Shown: piece after piece, positions 46,022 to 55,600 of the stretch
Numbering within the stretch: the stretch's first letter is position 1
Layout of the letters: the number at the start of each line of letters is the position of its first letter
Assembly (NCBI GenBank): GCA_018829445.1
Contig: JAHJTV010000029.1
Coordinates: forward strand, 1 to 64,000
Length of the DNA: 64,000 nt
Direction of reading: 5' to 3'
From: a bacterium
Lineage (GTDB): Bacteria; SAR324; XYD2-FULL-50-16
Made by a program: the position numbers and the translations under genes
Notes under the pieces: model-generated
Seen by the model: the letters and a program-made list of their open reading frames with translations, nothing else
Database searches by the model: none
What the model was told of the DNA's origin: nothing

Positions 46022-47230
46022 CTAGTCACACAGTTCAAACAGGGCAGCAGCACCCATTCCACCACCAATACACATGGATTCGACACCGTATTTAACGCCG
46101 AGTCGTTGCATATTAGCGATCAGGGTTGCGGCCAATTTGGAACCGGTACATCCAAGTGGATGACCAAGAGCAATGGCACCACCATGGATGTTGATGATTT
46201 TGTCGGGGCTGTCAGACGCCCAGTATTTCTTGTCACCTACTCCGATAACTCTTGCACTGTAGAGACATTGTGAAGCAAATGCTTCATTCAGTTCCCACAG
46301 ACCGATATCGGAGGCTTTTAAACCGGCTTTGGCCAAAAGTTTTGGCACTGCAACGGCAGGACCCACACCCATTTCATCGGATTTGCAGCCTACGGTTGTG
46401 TATAGCTTCAGTTTTGCCAGTGGTTTTAATCCATATTTTTTAACGGCATCTCCACTCATGATAACACAGGCAGCAGCTCCATCCGTTGTTTGTGAGGAGT
46501 TGCCGGCTGTTACGGAACCCATGGCGGAAAAAACAGGTCTCAATTTGGCAAGTCCTTCCACTGTTGTGGTGGGTCGAACACCATCATCGAATTCCTGAAT
46601 GAACTCCTCCTTGATCACCGTTCCTTCTTTATCGTTAACAATGTAACGAACAGCCGGAGTGGGAACAACCTCGGTAAACAGTCCGTTCTTTTGTGCTTCA
46701 GCAGCTTTCATATGAGAATGATAGGCGAAATCATCTTGGTCTTCACGACTGACACCGTATCTGGTGGCAACGTTTTCCGCCGTCATCCCCATGGAGATGT
46801 ATCCTTCCGGATATGCAGCTGCAAATTCAGGATTGGGTCGAGGAAGACCTCCACCCATGGGTACGATACTCATACTTTCTACACCACCGGCCATGGTTAC
46901 TTCGGACCAACCTGCCATGACTCTCATGGAAGACTGGGCTATGGATTCCAACCCGGATGAGCAGAAACGGTTGATGGTTGCGCCTGATACTGAATCAGGA
47001 AAACCAGCCATCTGAATAGCGATTCGGCCAATATTGATTCCCTGCTCCGCTTCCGGAAAAGAACAGCCAAGCATGAAATCATCAACAGAACTCTTGTCAA
47101 GATTGATCTTATCGGCAGCGGCTTTAACGATATGGCAGATGAGATCTTCCGGTCTTGTTTGAGCCAGGGCGCCTTTATTTCTTCTACAACCGGGGGTTCT
47201 AACGGCGCTTACTATGTATGCATCTCTCAT
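46022..47230 (-). CDS. Acetyl-CoA acyltransferase (thiolase)
   Basis: 402 residues, normal for a degradative thiolase. The nucleophilic Cys is in INRFCSSGLESIAQ (about residue 90), the His in GGAIALGHPLGCTGSK, and the second Cys in ESMCIGGGMGAA. It cleaves 3-ketoacyl-CoA with CoA to acetyl-CoA and a shortened acyl-CoA, the last step of beta-oxidation. It starts 40 bp after the hydroxyacyl-CoA dehydrogenase gene with AGGAG before its ATG, so both form one operon. Confidence 0.95.
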   Translation of the reverse strand: MRDAYIVSAVRTPGCRRNKGALAQTRPEDLICHIVKAAADKINLDKSSVDDFMLGCSFPEAEQGINIGRIAIQMAGFPDSVSGATINRFCSSGLESIAQSSMRVMAGWSEVTMAGGVESMSIVPMGGGLPRPNPEFAAAYPEGYISMGMTAENVATRYGVSREDQDDFAYHSHMKAAEAQKNGLFTEVVPTPAVRYIVNDKEGTVIKEEFIQEFDDGVRPTTTVEGLAKLRPVFSAMGSVTAGNSSQTTDGAAACVIMSGDAVKKYGLKPLAKLKLYTTVGCKSDEMGVGPAVAVPKLLAKAGLKASDIGLWELNEAFASQCLYSARVIGVGDKKYWASDSPDKIINIHGGAIALGHPLGCTGSKLAATLIANMQRLGVKYGVESMCIGGGMGAAALFELCD

Positions 47231-47269
47231 TATGCTTTCTCCTAATATATGTATTCCTTAATCGTCCTG

Positions 47270-49681
47270 TTAAATAAAGAGCGGTTTTCCATTTTTCAAC
47301 ATATGTTCTGCCATCTTTTGTGAGTTTTCGGTCTTCCAAAGCTCAACAAAAGTGTCTCGTTCTATCCGGAGTAGATGCTCTTCGGGAACTTCCAGTCCTC
47401 CCAGAACTTCACCACCTGTAACAACATATCCGATCTTCCTGGTAATAAAACCCATATGAGGAGGAAGATAACCGCCTTTTTCCATATTAAAGAGATTCGC
47501 AGATATCATTCCCTGTCCTTCTCTACCCATTACAGGAAGCTTCTTCTGAGCTGGTGCGACATACCCGTCATCAACCATTTTCAATACTTCCTTCTTAGCT
47601 TCACCGATTAAGTAATCCTTATTGTATACAATTCGATCCTTTGGTCCCAACAGACCCATACTTCTGGCTTCTGCTGCAGAAGTTGAAGTTTTACCCTGTC
47701 CGATATTGGTCATCAGCAACAGGAAGTAAGGAGCCAGATCAGTAATTTTTACACCGACCGGGATTGTTTCCAGTACTTTTCTCCAATACATCATGTTTCC
47801 ACCGCCACCGGGTAAAAGACCGGCACCAATTTCCACAAGACCCATGTATAATTCACAGTGGGCAACAATTCTATCCACAGCCAGACAGATTTCACAGCCA
47901 CCGCCCAGTACCAGACCATAAGGAGCAGCTACTACCGGAAACGGAGCGTACCTGATTCTCTGGTTGGATTCCTGAAGGGTCTGTGCACCTAATTTGATAT
48001 CGTCAAATTTGCCTTCTTTGGCAGCCGTTAGCATTTGCGCCAGATCTGCACCTGCGGACCATGCACCCGGCATTCCACCAGCTTGGTTTCCGATAACAAG
48101 TCCGGCACCATTTGCTTTTACATAGTCGATAGTCTCAGCCAGAAATTCCACGATCTCAAAGTTGAGCGCGTTCATCTTGGTATGGAATTCGAGATTGAAA
48201 ACACCATCGCCCAGATCAATCAATGAAGCAGATGCATTTTCCTTGATAACTTTATTGTCAGCTTTTAGATCAGCCAGGAAGATGATATTGTCGCTGAGAA
48301 CCATCGGCTTGTATTCACCGGCCACCAGGTCGAAGTAGACCTTCTTGCCGTTTTCAATCTTGTAAAAGCTCTCATTACCACCTGCCAACATTTTCTTAAC
48401 ATTCTCGGGGACCTTCATTCCATCAGCTTCCATTCTATCGGCAGCTTTCTGAACGCCCATCATATCCCACATCTCAAAGGGGCCGACTTCATAGTTATAA
48501 CCCCATTTCATGGCGTTATCGATCTCTACAATTGAGTCTGCAATTTCCGGAACACGGTTGGCCGAATAGATCAATGAGGCGGCGTTCATCTGCCAGGCGT
48601 ACTTACAAACCTGCTCTTCACCGTTCATAACAATATTGATCTGCTCACTTAAGGACTTTGCAGCTTTAACCGCTTTCAGAACTTCCAGTTCAGGCTTCTT
48701 GATTGCGTCTACATATTCACCTGTTTCAAGGTCATACTTGAGCTTCTTCTTCTGCCAATCCGGAGTCAGCTCTTTCTTGTAAAAGCCCTGCTTGGTTTTG
48801 TTTCCGAATATTTTAGCGTCGATCATCTTCTGAAACCAATCCGGAACACTGTATACGTCTCTTGCTTCATCGTCCGGAAGCAAGCTGTGGGAATTGACCA
48901 GTAGATGATGCATTGTGTCCAGACCTACTAAATCAGCCAGCCCGAAAACACCGGTTCTGGGTCGTCCAAGGGGTGGTCCGAATACGGCGTCAACCTCTTC
49001 CAATGTCACACCGGAATCCTTGATTGTATTCACCATAACAGCCAGACTATGCACGCCAATTCTGTTTCCGATGAAATTAGGAGTGTCCTTACCAATTACT
49101 ATTCCTTTCCCCAGGATTTTCTCGCCCCAGGCTGACATCAGATCAACAATCTCTTTCTTGGTATCAACCCCCGGCACTACCTCCAGCAGTTTCATGTAAC
49201 GTACGGGATTAAAGAAATGGGTGATGAGAAAGTTTTCCTTGAATTGTTGACTTCTTCCTTCCGCCATGTGAGCCAGGGGAAGACCGGAAGTATTGGAAGC
49301 AATGATCATGTCAGGTGTCAGTATCTTTTCAATTCTGGAGAAAAGAGCCTGCTTGATTTTTAGATTTTCTACAATAACCTCAACAATCAAATCACAGTCT
49401 TTCAGCTTATCAAAATCATCTTCCAGGTTGCCGATCTCGATGTTGGCCGGATCAACCTTTTTGTCCATAAAAGCCGCCGGTTTTGTCTTGATCAGGTTCT
49501 GCAACCCCATCTCCACAATTCTGTTTCTGGCTTTGGGGTCATTTTTTTCTTCATCTTTCAGATCAAAAGGCACTATATCCAATAGCAATGTTTTAATACC
49601 GGCACTGGCACATAATGCAGCGATTCCGCCGCCCATAATACCGGAGCCGATAACAGCGACTTTTTCAATCCTTTTTAGCAT
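47270..49681 (-). CDS. 3-hydroxyacyl-CoA dehydrogenase / enoyl-CoA hydratase, FadN-type fusion
   Basis: 803 residues. The N-terminal NAD-binding domain is first (KVAVIGSGIMGGGIAALCASAG), then the dehydrogenase helical domain with HFFNPVRYMKLLEVVPG and NRIG. A second helical repeat ends near residue 480. The crotonase domain is at the C-terminus (about 490-690) with ADLAQMLT and PYGLVLGGGCEICLA, where the oxyanion-hole glycines lie. The order dehydrogenase-hydratase is the reverse of E. coli FadB/FadJ and matches Bacillus FadN. It hydrates enoyl-CoA and oxidises hydroxyacyl-CoA, passing 3-ketoacyl-CoA to the neighbouring thiolase. No acyl-CoA dehydrogenase or ligase is nearby. Ribosome site GGGAGG precedes the ATG. 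Confidence 0.93.
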   Translation of the reverse strand: MLKRIEKVAVIGSGIMGGGIAALCASAGIKTLLLDIVPFDLKDEEKNDPKARNRIVEMGLQNLIKTKPAAFMDKKVDPANIEIGNLEDDFDKLKDCDLIVEVIVENLKIKQALFSRIEKILTPDMIIASNTSGLPLAHMAEGRSQQFKENFLITHFFNPVRYMKLLEVVPGVDTKKEIVDLMSAWGEKILGKGIVIGKDTPNFIGNRIGVHSLAVMVNTIKDSGVTLEEVDAVFGPPLGRPRTGVFGLADLVGLDTMHHLLVNSHSLLPDDEARDVYSVPDWFQKMIDAKIFGNKTKQGFYKKELTPDWQKKKLKYDLETGEYVDAIKKPELEVLKAVKAAKSLSEQINIVMNGEEQVCKYAWQMNAASLIYSANRVPEIADSIVEIDNAMKWGYNYEVGPFEMWDMMGVQKAADRMEADGMKVPENVKKMLAGGNESFYKIENGKKVYFDLVAGEYKPMVLSDNIIFLADLKADNKVIKENASASLIDLGDGVFNLEFHTKMNALNFEIVEFLAETIDYVKANGAGLVIGNQAGGMPGAWSAGADLAQMLTAAKEGKFDDIKLGAQTLQESNQRIRYAPFPVVAAPYGLVLGGGCEICLAVDRIVAHCELYMGLVEIGAGLLPGGGGNMMYWRKVLETIPVGVKITDLAPYFLLLMTNIGQGKTSTSAAEARSMGLLGPKDRIVYNKDYLIGEAKKEVLKMVDDGYVAPAQKKLPVMGREGQGMISANLFNMEKGGYLPPHMGFITRKIGYVVTGGEVLGGLEVPEEHLLRIERDTFVELWKTENSQKMAEHMLKNGKPLFI

Positions 49682-50207
49682 AATATCCTCCCTAAATGAT
49701 TTTATGACTATAAAAGCAAGGCTTTTACGTTAATATGCGGACAAATAAGATATTCAATACATTTCGAGGGTTTTTCTATCACCTTGGCCGGAATCTCTTA
49801 TTTTCCCTATACGAAACGCCCATCAGACGGAACGTTTCCCATGATAAACAGGCAATGTCCAATCTAAGCAACATTGACCTTCTGTCAAAGACAAACAAAA
49901 AACTCGGCTTCAGTTTCCATAAGGATTCCTTAACCTGATCGGAATTTTCCATTTATCTGAAAAAAAAATCCATGTGGTATCAATTTTAAAAATCGAGCGA
50001 ACGTCCGTTTTTCAAAATTTCCCCGTGAATTCAAAATGTTAATATGTTTTCGAATGATCAATAACAGCTATTATCTCAGAAGTGATGTTCGGTTTACAAG
50101 CCTTAATCCAATAAAAATGGAGATTAGTAGATATAAACGGCAAATATCGGGATCTATGGGGTAAATCCCGGGTATTGAGAATTCTTGAAAGCTTGATTTT
50201 CAAACAA
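49682..50207. other. Promoter region of the beta-oxidation operon
   Basis: 526 bp upstream of the FadN-type gene. GAACGTCCGTTT at 49999-50010 is a short inverted repeat (AACG-TC-CGTT) of the size bound by TetR-type fatty-acid regulators, but it lies about 320 bp from the start codon, so its role is doubtful. No gene is seen. Confidence 0.35.
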
Positions 50208-50406
50208 TGAGTCCGCTCCGAAAAGTCATTTTTTCTTGTCATTCCGGCCTTCGAGCCGGAATCCAGGATAATGTGCATTTAGGTAAAACCGCCTGGATCC
50301 CGGATCAAGTCCGGGATGACAACCTTCGAAAATTTTATTGCAAAAATCAGATATTCAATGTTTAGTTACCATTTTGAATATTTGAATACTTTTCGGAGTG
50401 GACTCA
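50208..50406. mobile_element. MITE-like element, copy 2
   Basis: 199 bp bounded by TGAGTCCGCTCCGAAAA (50208-50224) and TTTTCGGAGTGGACTCA (50390-50406), the same 17-bp termini as copy 1 at 7699-7908. Inside are the same palindromic blocks: GTCATTCCGGCCTTCGAGCC then GGAATCC, and GGATCCCGGATCAAGTCCGG then GATGAC, here in opposite order. ACAA occurs directly on both sides, a possible 4-bp target duplication. It is non-coding and lies just upstream of the sigma-54 promoter region of the molybdoenzyme operon. Confidence 0.82.
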
Positions 50407-50452
50407 ACAATTAAAAGGACAAATCAAAGCTCATACTGTATTTGGTATGACG

Positions 50453-50489
50453 TGTCATATATGACAGGGTTGAGATGTCGTATATGACA
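50453..50489 (+). promoter_or_regulatory. Tandem palindromic enhancer sites for the sigma-54 activator
   Basis: TGTCATATATGACA (50453-50466) is a perfect 14-bp palindrome and TGTCGTATATGACA (50476-50489) differs by one base; their starts are 23 bp apart. A third copy, TGTCACATATGACA, is at 58828-58841 beside the activator gene. They lie 55-90 bp upstream of the -24 element, the usual place of enhancer sites for bacterial enhancer-binding proteins. Confidence 0.8.
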
Positions 50490-50540
50490 GCCTATCTCAT
50501 TCTAGTTTTATATCTTATTGATATTTTTTGCCATATTTCA

Positions 50541-50556
50541 TGGCACAATCCTCGCA
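50541..50556 (+). promoter_or_regulatory. Sigma-54 (-24/-12) promoter of the molybdoenzyme operon
   Basis: TGGCACAATCCTCGCA matches TGGCAC-N5-TTGCA with one mismatch. The invariant GG (50542-50543) and GC (50554-50555) are separated by exactly ten bases. Transcription would start near 50567, leaving a leader of about 165 nt before the GTG at 50732. Confidence 0.82.
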
Positions 50557-50731
50557 AAATTGACCTCATCCGAATTCAGATATTCTGGCAACCATGGACT
50601 GAAATGAATTAGTGCTATGAGAAAGGTACAGCCAAGCTGATAATCATTTAGCATCTTGGTCATTACTTACACAAGAACCGGATATCTGTATTTTATCGAT
50701 TCGAATTAACAACTACTTCGAGGAGGCGTAA

Positions 50732-53302
50732 GTGGAAAACTGGTTGAACCGGCGGGACTTTTTAAAAATGTCCGCTTTTGCAGGCGCTGCCACGGCTATT
50801 GGGATGCCCTGTGAAGCTTTTGCAGGGCTTGTAAAAAAATCACCGGGGGATGCCGGTGATTCTTTTAAAACGATTAAATCGGCTTGTCGGCAATGTTATG
50901 GTCGTTGCGGTATTCTGGCAGAGGTAAAAAACGGCCGGGTCACCAAAATTCAAGGTGATCCTGATGTGTTCAGTGAAGGAACCCTTTGCGGTCGTGCCTA
51001 TAATATCCCGCAGATGATGTATAATCCCCTGCGGATTACCTACCCGATGAAAAGAATGGGGGAGCGTGGTGAAGGCAAGTGGCAGCGTATTACCTGGGAA
51101 GAAGCCATGAGTACCATAACAGAGAAGTTCACGGAAATACAGAAGAAGTACGGCGGACATACGATTATACACCAGTATGGAACAGGCCGGGACATGTACA
51201 ACTACCAGGCTATCAACAGGCTGTTCAAAGAGATGGGAAGTACATCCACCTTTGGCGTTGGTAACCTTTGCTGGGTAGGATCATATTTAACTTCTCAGAG
51301 AATATATGGAGATGAGACCCAATACACGGGGTGGGATGGACAAAACACAAAATGTATTATTCTCTGGTCCCGGCAGGAGCGCTCCCGTGGTTATTATGAT
51401 TGGCTTGTCATCAAACGAGCCCAGGAACGAGGTGTGAAGGTGATTGCCGTCGACCCCCGTTATACATGCACAGCTTCCAAGGCAGATGTCTGGCTTCCCA
51501 TTCGTCCCGGTAGTGATATGGCCATGGTGCTCACTTTTATCAATGCCATCATCCAGGAAAAACAATATGACAAGGAGTTTGTCGAACAGTGGACCAACGG
51601 TCCTTTTCTCGTCAAAACCGATGGTTTTTTATTACGTGAAAGCGATTTGAAGCCTGCCGGGAGTGAGGATCGATTTGCCGCCTGGGATGAAAATAGCAAA
51701 AAAGTTGTCTTCTGGGATGGAAAAGCTTTGCGATGGATTGGAGGACAAAACATTAAACCGGCGCTGGAAGGCTCATACCTGGTTCAAGGAAAACGCTATC
51801 AAACCTCGTTTCAAATGTTTGCCGACAGTATTTCGGAATGGACTTATGAAAAAGCCGCTGAGGTAACCTGGGTTCCCATCGAACGCATTAAGGAAGCCGC
51901 ACGTCTATATATTGATAACAGTCCCGGTGCCAGTTTTTGCCGAGGACAAAAAGTTGAATTCAGCGTTAATACCAGCGGGATTTCCCATGCTTTTACAATC
52001 ATGATGGCACTTGCCGGTAACTTTGATGTTCCGGGAGGTCAAAACTGCGGCAGAGAACCGGCAACCTTTCGAAATTCACATTTCTTTGATTTTGAAAAGA
52101 TCGCCCCTCATGGAGAATTGCGAAAACACGTTGAAAAGAATATTGACGATTACAGCGTGTGTCCGGGAACCCAGAAAATCATGGGAAATATGGGCGGCTA
52201 TGGGGCTGCAACAACACATGCCATCATAACGGGAAAACCGTTTCAGCCACGTGCTTATTGGGGGCAAACCTCTGAACCCATCATCGGTGTGGAAGACAGC
52301 TATGAAGTTTTGGAGGCATTCAAAAAACTTGACTTTGTAGTGCAGGTAGATCTTTATATGTCACCTACCGGTGAAATGGCGGATATTTTTCTGCCGGCCG
52401 CCCATGGACAGGAAGTGGACCGTATTGAGTGGGCGCATTCCGGTCATGGTTGGCCGGCCAGTCATACTGCCCAGATTAGGCAACCTTTATCCAAGCCACC
52501 GGGTGAGTGTCGTGACGACATCGATATCTGCTTTGATTTGGCCAAACGGATGGGAATCAATATGGGTTGGAAGGATAAGTATCATTTCTTCAATTTTGTT
52601 CTGCAACCAACCGGGTTGAATTTTGAACAGTTTCGTAAAAAGAAGTTCATTGTCAGAGAGCAGACCTTTCACAAATACAAGAGAGGTTTGATGCGGTTTG
52701 ACCATAGACCGGGATTCCAGACACCCAACGGGAAATTCAATCTCTACTCGGAGGATCTGAAAAATTTCGGTTGGGGTGCCCTTCCGCGTTACATAGAACC
52801 TCCGGAATCACCATATAGTGCTCCTGAGCTGGCAAAGGATTTTCCATATATTCTGATCACCGGGGGACGCTCCCATGCCTATTTTCACTGCGAATACCGC
52901 CAATCTCCCTGGATGCGCGAAATCCACACCTACCCCACTGTGGATATTAACCCCGAAGTTGCTGAGAAACATGGCATCAAAAACGGCGACTGGGTTAATA
53001 TCCGCACCAAATACGGCAAGTGTAAACAGAGGGCCAATGTCACCAACGGGACAAGCCCACGGATCATTCATGCTGAACACGACTGGTGGTTTCCGGAACG
53101 TGATGCAACTGACGGATTGCATGGAGCCTTTGATTCCAATTGCAACACCATGCTGAGTAATGACGGAATGCATGATCCGGCAATCGGCACCAATAATTTT
53201 GGGGGGATGTGCACCATATCAAAGGCTTTGGATGGGCCACCCAAGAACAGTTATTTTACGGCAAAAGAATTAAAAGCTCTTTTACCAAAAGGAGGGAATT
53301 AA
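50732..53302 (+). CDS. Tat-exported molybdopterin oxidoreductase, catalytic subunit
   Basis: 856 residues of the DMSO-reductase superfamily. The Tat signal is NRRDFLKMSAFAGAATAIG, so it acts in the periplasm. An N-terminal [4Fe-4S] site is CRQCYGRCG with the fourth Cys in GTLCGRA. The likely Mo ligand is Cys in VGNLCWVGSY, as in Psr/Phs/Nap types rather than Ser (DMSO reductase). Pterin-binding stretches IILWSRQERSRG and WLPIRPGSDMAM and the C-terminal molydop-binding domain from ILITGGRSHAYFHCEY complete it. The start is GTG with GAGGAGG upstream. It heads a seven-protein electron-transfer region. The reaction (reduction or oxidation, and of what) is not evident; sulfur compounds, or another oxyanion or organic acceptor, are possible. 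Confidence 0.9.
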   Translation: MENWLNRRDFLKMSAFAGAATAIGMPCEAFAGLVKKSPGDAGDSFKTIKSACRQCYGRCGILAEVKNGRVTKIQGDPDVFSEGTLCGRAYNIPQMMYNPLRITYPMKRMGERGEGKWQRITWEEAMSTITEKFTEIQKKYGGHTIIHQYGTGRDMYNYQAINRLFKEMGSTSTFGVGNLCWVGSYLTSQRIYGDETQYTGWDGQNTKCIILWSRQERSRGYYDWLVIKRAQERGVKVIAVDPRYTCTASKADVWLPIRPGSDMAMVLTFINAIIQEKQYDKEFVEQWTNGPFLVKTDGFLLRESDLKPAGSEDRFAAWDENSKKVVFWDGKALRWIGGQNIKPALEGSYLVQGKRYQTSFQMFADSISEWTYEKAAEVTWVPIERIKEAARLYIDNSPGASFCRGQKVEFSVNTSGISHAFTIMMALAGNFDVPGGQNCGREPATFRNSHFFDFEKIAPHGELRKHVEKNIDDYSVCPGTQKIMGNMGGYGAATTHAIITGKPFQPRAYWGQTSEPIIGVEDSYEVLEAFKKLDFVVQVDLYMSPTGEMADIFLPAAHGQEVDRIEWAHSGHGWPASHTAQIRQPLSKPPGECRDDIDICFDLAKRMGINMGWKDKYHFFNFVLQPTGLNFEQFRKKKFIVREQTFHKYKRGLMRFDHRPGFQTPNGKFNLYSEDLKNFGWGALPRYIEPPESPYSAPELAKDFPYILITGGRSHAYFHCEYRQSPWMREIHTYPTVDINPEVAEKHGIKNGDWVNIRTKYGKCKQRANVTNGTSPRIIHAEHDWWFPERDATDGLHGAFDSNCNTMLSNDGMHDPAIGTNNFGGMCTISKALDGPPKNSYFTAKELKALLPKGGN

Positions 53303-53304
53303 CT

Positions 53305-53871
53305 ATGTCTCGAAAAATAATAATTATGGATGTAGACAACTGCATCGGTTGTCATTCGTGTGCTGTTGTCTGTAAGCAGGAGAACAATGTCGGACTCGGG
53401 ACATTCTGGAACAAGGTTATAACGGTTGGACCCTTCGGTACCTACCCTGATCTGGAGCAGTATTTTCTGCCGGTATTGTGTCAGCATTGTGATAATCCCA
53501 AATGTGTTGAAGCGTGCCCAACCGGGGCTTCCTATAAAAGGGAAGATGGTATTGTTCTGGTGGATCACGAAAAATGTGTAGGATGCCGTTATTGTATCAT
53601 GGCATGCCCCTATGGCGTTCGCGACTATTCAGAGGACAAGGGTGTAATCGAGAAATGTACGATGTGCGCACACCTGGTAGACAATGATGATGTCCCTGCC
53701 TGTGTATTCCACTGTCCAGGAAAAGCTCGCGTTTTCGGTGATCTGGAAGATCCCGATTCCGCACCATCCAGACTCGTTAAAAAGGCCGGGAAAGATCTTC
53801 ATTACTTATCAGACATTGGTAACAAACCCGGCATGGGCTATGTTCTGAAAAAATTCAAATGGAGGGAATAA
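53305..53871 (+). CDS. Four-cluster ferredoxin subunit (DmsB/PsrB type)
   Basis: 188 residues from the ATG at 53305, two bases after the catalytic subunit stop, with AGGAGG upstream. Sixteen-Cys arrangement in four sets: CIGCHSCAVVC, CQHCDNPKCVEAC, CVGCRYCIMAC and CTMCAHLV..CVFHC, with companion Cys-Pro motifs. This is the electron-transfer subunit that carries electrons between the membrane anchor and the molybdoenzyme. It has no signal of its own and would be exported with the Tat-borne partner. Confidence 0.93.
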   Translation: MSRKIIIMDVDNCIGCHSCAVVCKQENNVGLGTFWNKVITVGPFGTYPDLEQYFLPVLCQHCDNPKCVEACPTGASYKREDGIVLVDHEKCVGCRYCIMACPYGVRDYSEDKGVIEKCTMCAHLVDNDDVPACVFHCPGKARVFGDLEDPDSAPSRLVKKAGKDLHYLSDIGNKPGMGYVLKKFKWRE

Positions 53872-53872
53872 T

Positions 53873-54727
53873 ATGGATATTCAATGGGAATTGCTGTTTT
53901 TCAGCCTTTTTGTCGCCCTGGGAATGGGCGGATTTGCATTTGTTGCAATCACTGAAGTGAATGGAAAACTCCAATCCATTCGCCTGCCCGGAGCTGTTTC
54001 CAGTCTTTTCTTTTTGGGTCTGGGAGGGATGTTCAGTTTCTTTCATTTAGGACATCCGGAACGGATATTTCATATGCTGGGTAATATGGAATCTGGCATA
54101 TCACAGGAATTCTTATCTTCGGGATTTGCAGGAAGCATGGTTGCTCTATACACAGTCTTATTATTAAAAAAAGACAGCTCCCCCAAATGGCGAAAGGGCA
54201 TAGCCATCATCGGGTTTATAGCTGCGATTGTTGTGGTCTTATCCACGGGAAAGATCTATCTCCAAGGCGCCCGTCCTGCATGGAACACAATAATTATTCC
54301 TTTGATGTACTTAGCGTCTGCCGGACCTCTTGGACTGTTTTTGATGTACACCTGGGCTTCATTGAAATCAGATGATCTCCCTCTCCTAAAGATGATCAAT
54401 AAGATTACTTTTTATAGTCAGATCGCTTTTATGGCAACAATCATCATGTATTTATTGTACCTTGGTTTTGCCCCTTTTCCCGACCCCAGTCGGTCATCAT
54501 TGCGTTTGCTGACAGGAGATCTGGCTCCGGCATTCTGGTTGCTGGTAGTCGGTATAGGGTTGATGCTTCCGATGGGAATAACCGCCAAAGTGACCTTCTC
54601 CGATAACAAGCACATTTCTGCCCTACTTCCCTTTTTCGGACTGATTTGTACAATTGTCGGAGCCGGTACAATAAGGGCTCTCATGTATCTTCTGGGAAGC
54701 AGTGTTCACCAATACATCACCGGATAG
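53873..54727 (+). CDS. DmsC/NrfD-like membrane anchor subunit
   Basis: 284 residues, about eight transmembrane helices. The start resembles DmsC (WELLFFSLFVALGMGGFAFV), and FFHLGHPERIFHMLGN is the conserved loop of the DmsC family. It anchors the complex in the inner membrane and exchanges electrons with the quinone pool. It follows the ferredoxin gene by one base with an overlapping GGAGGG ribosome site, so subunits are made in step. Confidence 0.9.
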   Translation: MDIQWELLFFSLFVALGMGGFAFVAITEVNGKLQSIRLPGAVSSLFFLGLGGMFSFFHLGHPERIFHMLGNMESGISQEFLSSGFAGSMVALYTVLLLKKDSSPKWRKGIAIIGFIAAIVVVLSTGKIYLQGARPAWNTIIIPLMYLASAGPLGLFLMYTWASLKSDDLPLLKMINKITFYSQIAFMATIIMYLLYLGFAPFPDPSRSSLRLLTGDLAPAFWLLVVGIGLMLPMGITAKVTFSDNKHISALLPFFGLICTIVGAGTIRALMYLLGSSVHQYITG

Positions 54728-54832
54728 GTGTCACGAAAAGTTAGAAATCACACTGTGAACAGATTGTGTTGCAAATCAGGAGTAACGTGTTTCAACGTGT
54801 TGTGACTTACTCAACATAAAAAAGATCCAATC

Positions 54833-55600
54833 ATGGATCTTTTTTCAGATGGCACATACCTTAACGAGATCAGAGGAATGACGACATTTAAACGAAATGA
54901 AACAGCACAGCTTATTTCCAACTACGGAAAGCTGTTTCAGTATCTTGGCCGACTATATCGCAAGGAAATCGATGAAGATCAATTGAAACACCTGTGTTCC
55001 CTTGAGTTCGCGCAAGATATGGGTGAACCCAATATGGAAAAAGGAAGTCTGATTTTACACAACTTCTTTAAAAACGTAAAGGAAGACACCATTTCAACTC
55101 TGTCTGTTGATTTTGCCCGTGTTTTTTTAGGGGCTGGCCCTAAACCGGAATTTGCTGCAGTTCCCCATGAATCAGTCTTCACAAATCCAAAAGGACTGAT
55201 GATGCAGGAAGCCAAAGACGAGATGACAATGCTCCTGAACGACGAACAACTGCAACTTGAATTCGGGAACCCAGAACCGGAAGATCATATCTCCAGTGAA
55301 TTCGATTATCTGCATCATCTTTGTGAAAAAGCTTCCAATGGCTTTCGAATTGGTGATAATCAAATGATAAGCACCTATCTAAGCAAAATAAAAACATTTT
55401 TTAATCATCATTTATTAAATTGGGTTCCCTGTTTTTGCGATCGTGTTATTGTCGGAGCAGCAACTGACTTTTACAAGGGATTGGGATTGTTAACAAAAGG
55501 GTTCCTTACAGCCAGTTATCATCTGATCCTTGAAATAGAAAGAGATCTGTTTTTGGAAACGGATATGGTTCTGGCTGTTGGAGAATCGGAGGTAGCATGA
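54833..55600 (+). CDS. TorD/DmsD-family maturation chaperone
   Basis: 255 residues, all-helical. The family signature appears as EPEDHISSEFDYLHHL (about residues 142-157; E-P-x-D-H-x3-E-x2-Y-L). Chaperones of this family bind the Tat signal and apo-enzyme of molybdoenzymes until cofactor insertion. The ATG at 54833 has no clear ribosome site; ATG at 54878 with AGAGGA just before it is an alternative. Its stop overlaps the next start (ATGA). Confidence 0.88.
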   Translation: MDLFSDGTYLNEIRGMTTFKRNETAQLISNYGKLFQYLGRLYRKEIDEDQLKHLCSLEFAQDMGEPNMEKGSLILHNFFKNVKEDTISTLSVDFARVFLGAGPKPEFAAVPHESVFTNPKGLMMQEAKDEMTMLLNDEQLQLEFGNPEPEDHISSEFDYLHHLCEKASNGFRIGDNQMISTYLSKIKTFFNHHLLNWVPCFCDRVIVGAATDFYKGLGLLTKGFLTASYHLILEIERDLFLETDMVLAVGESEVA

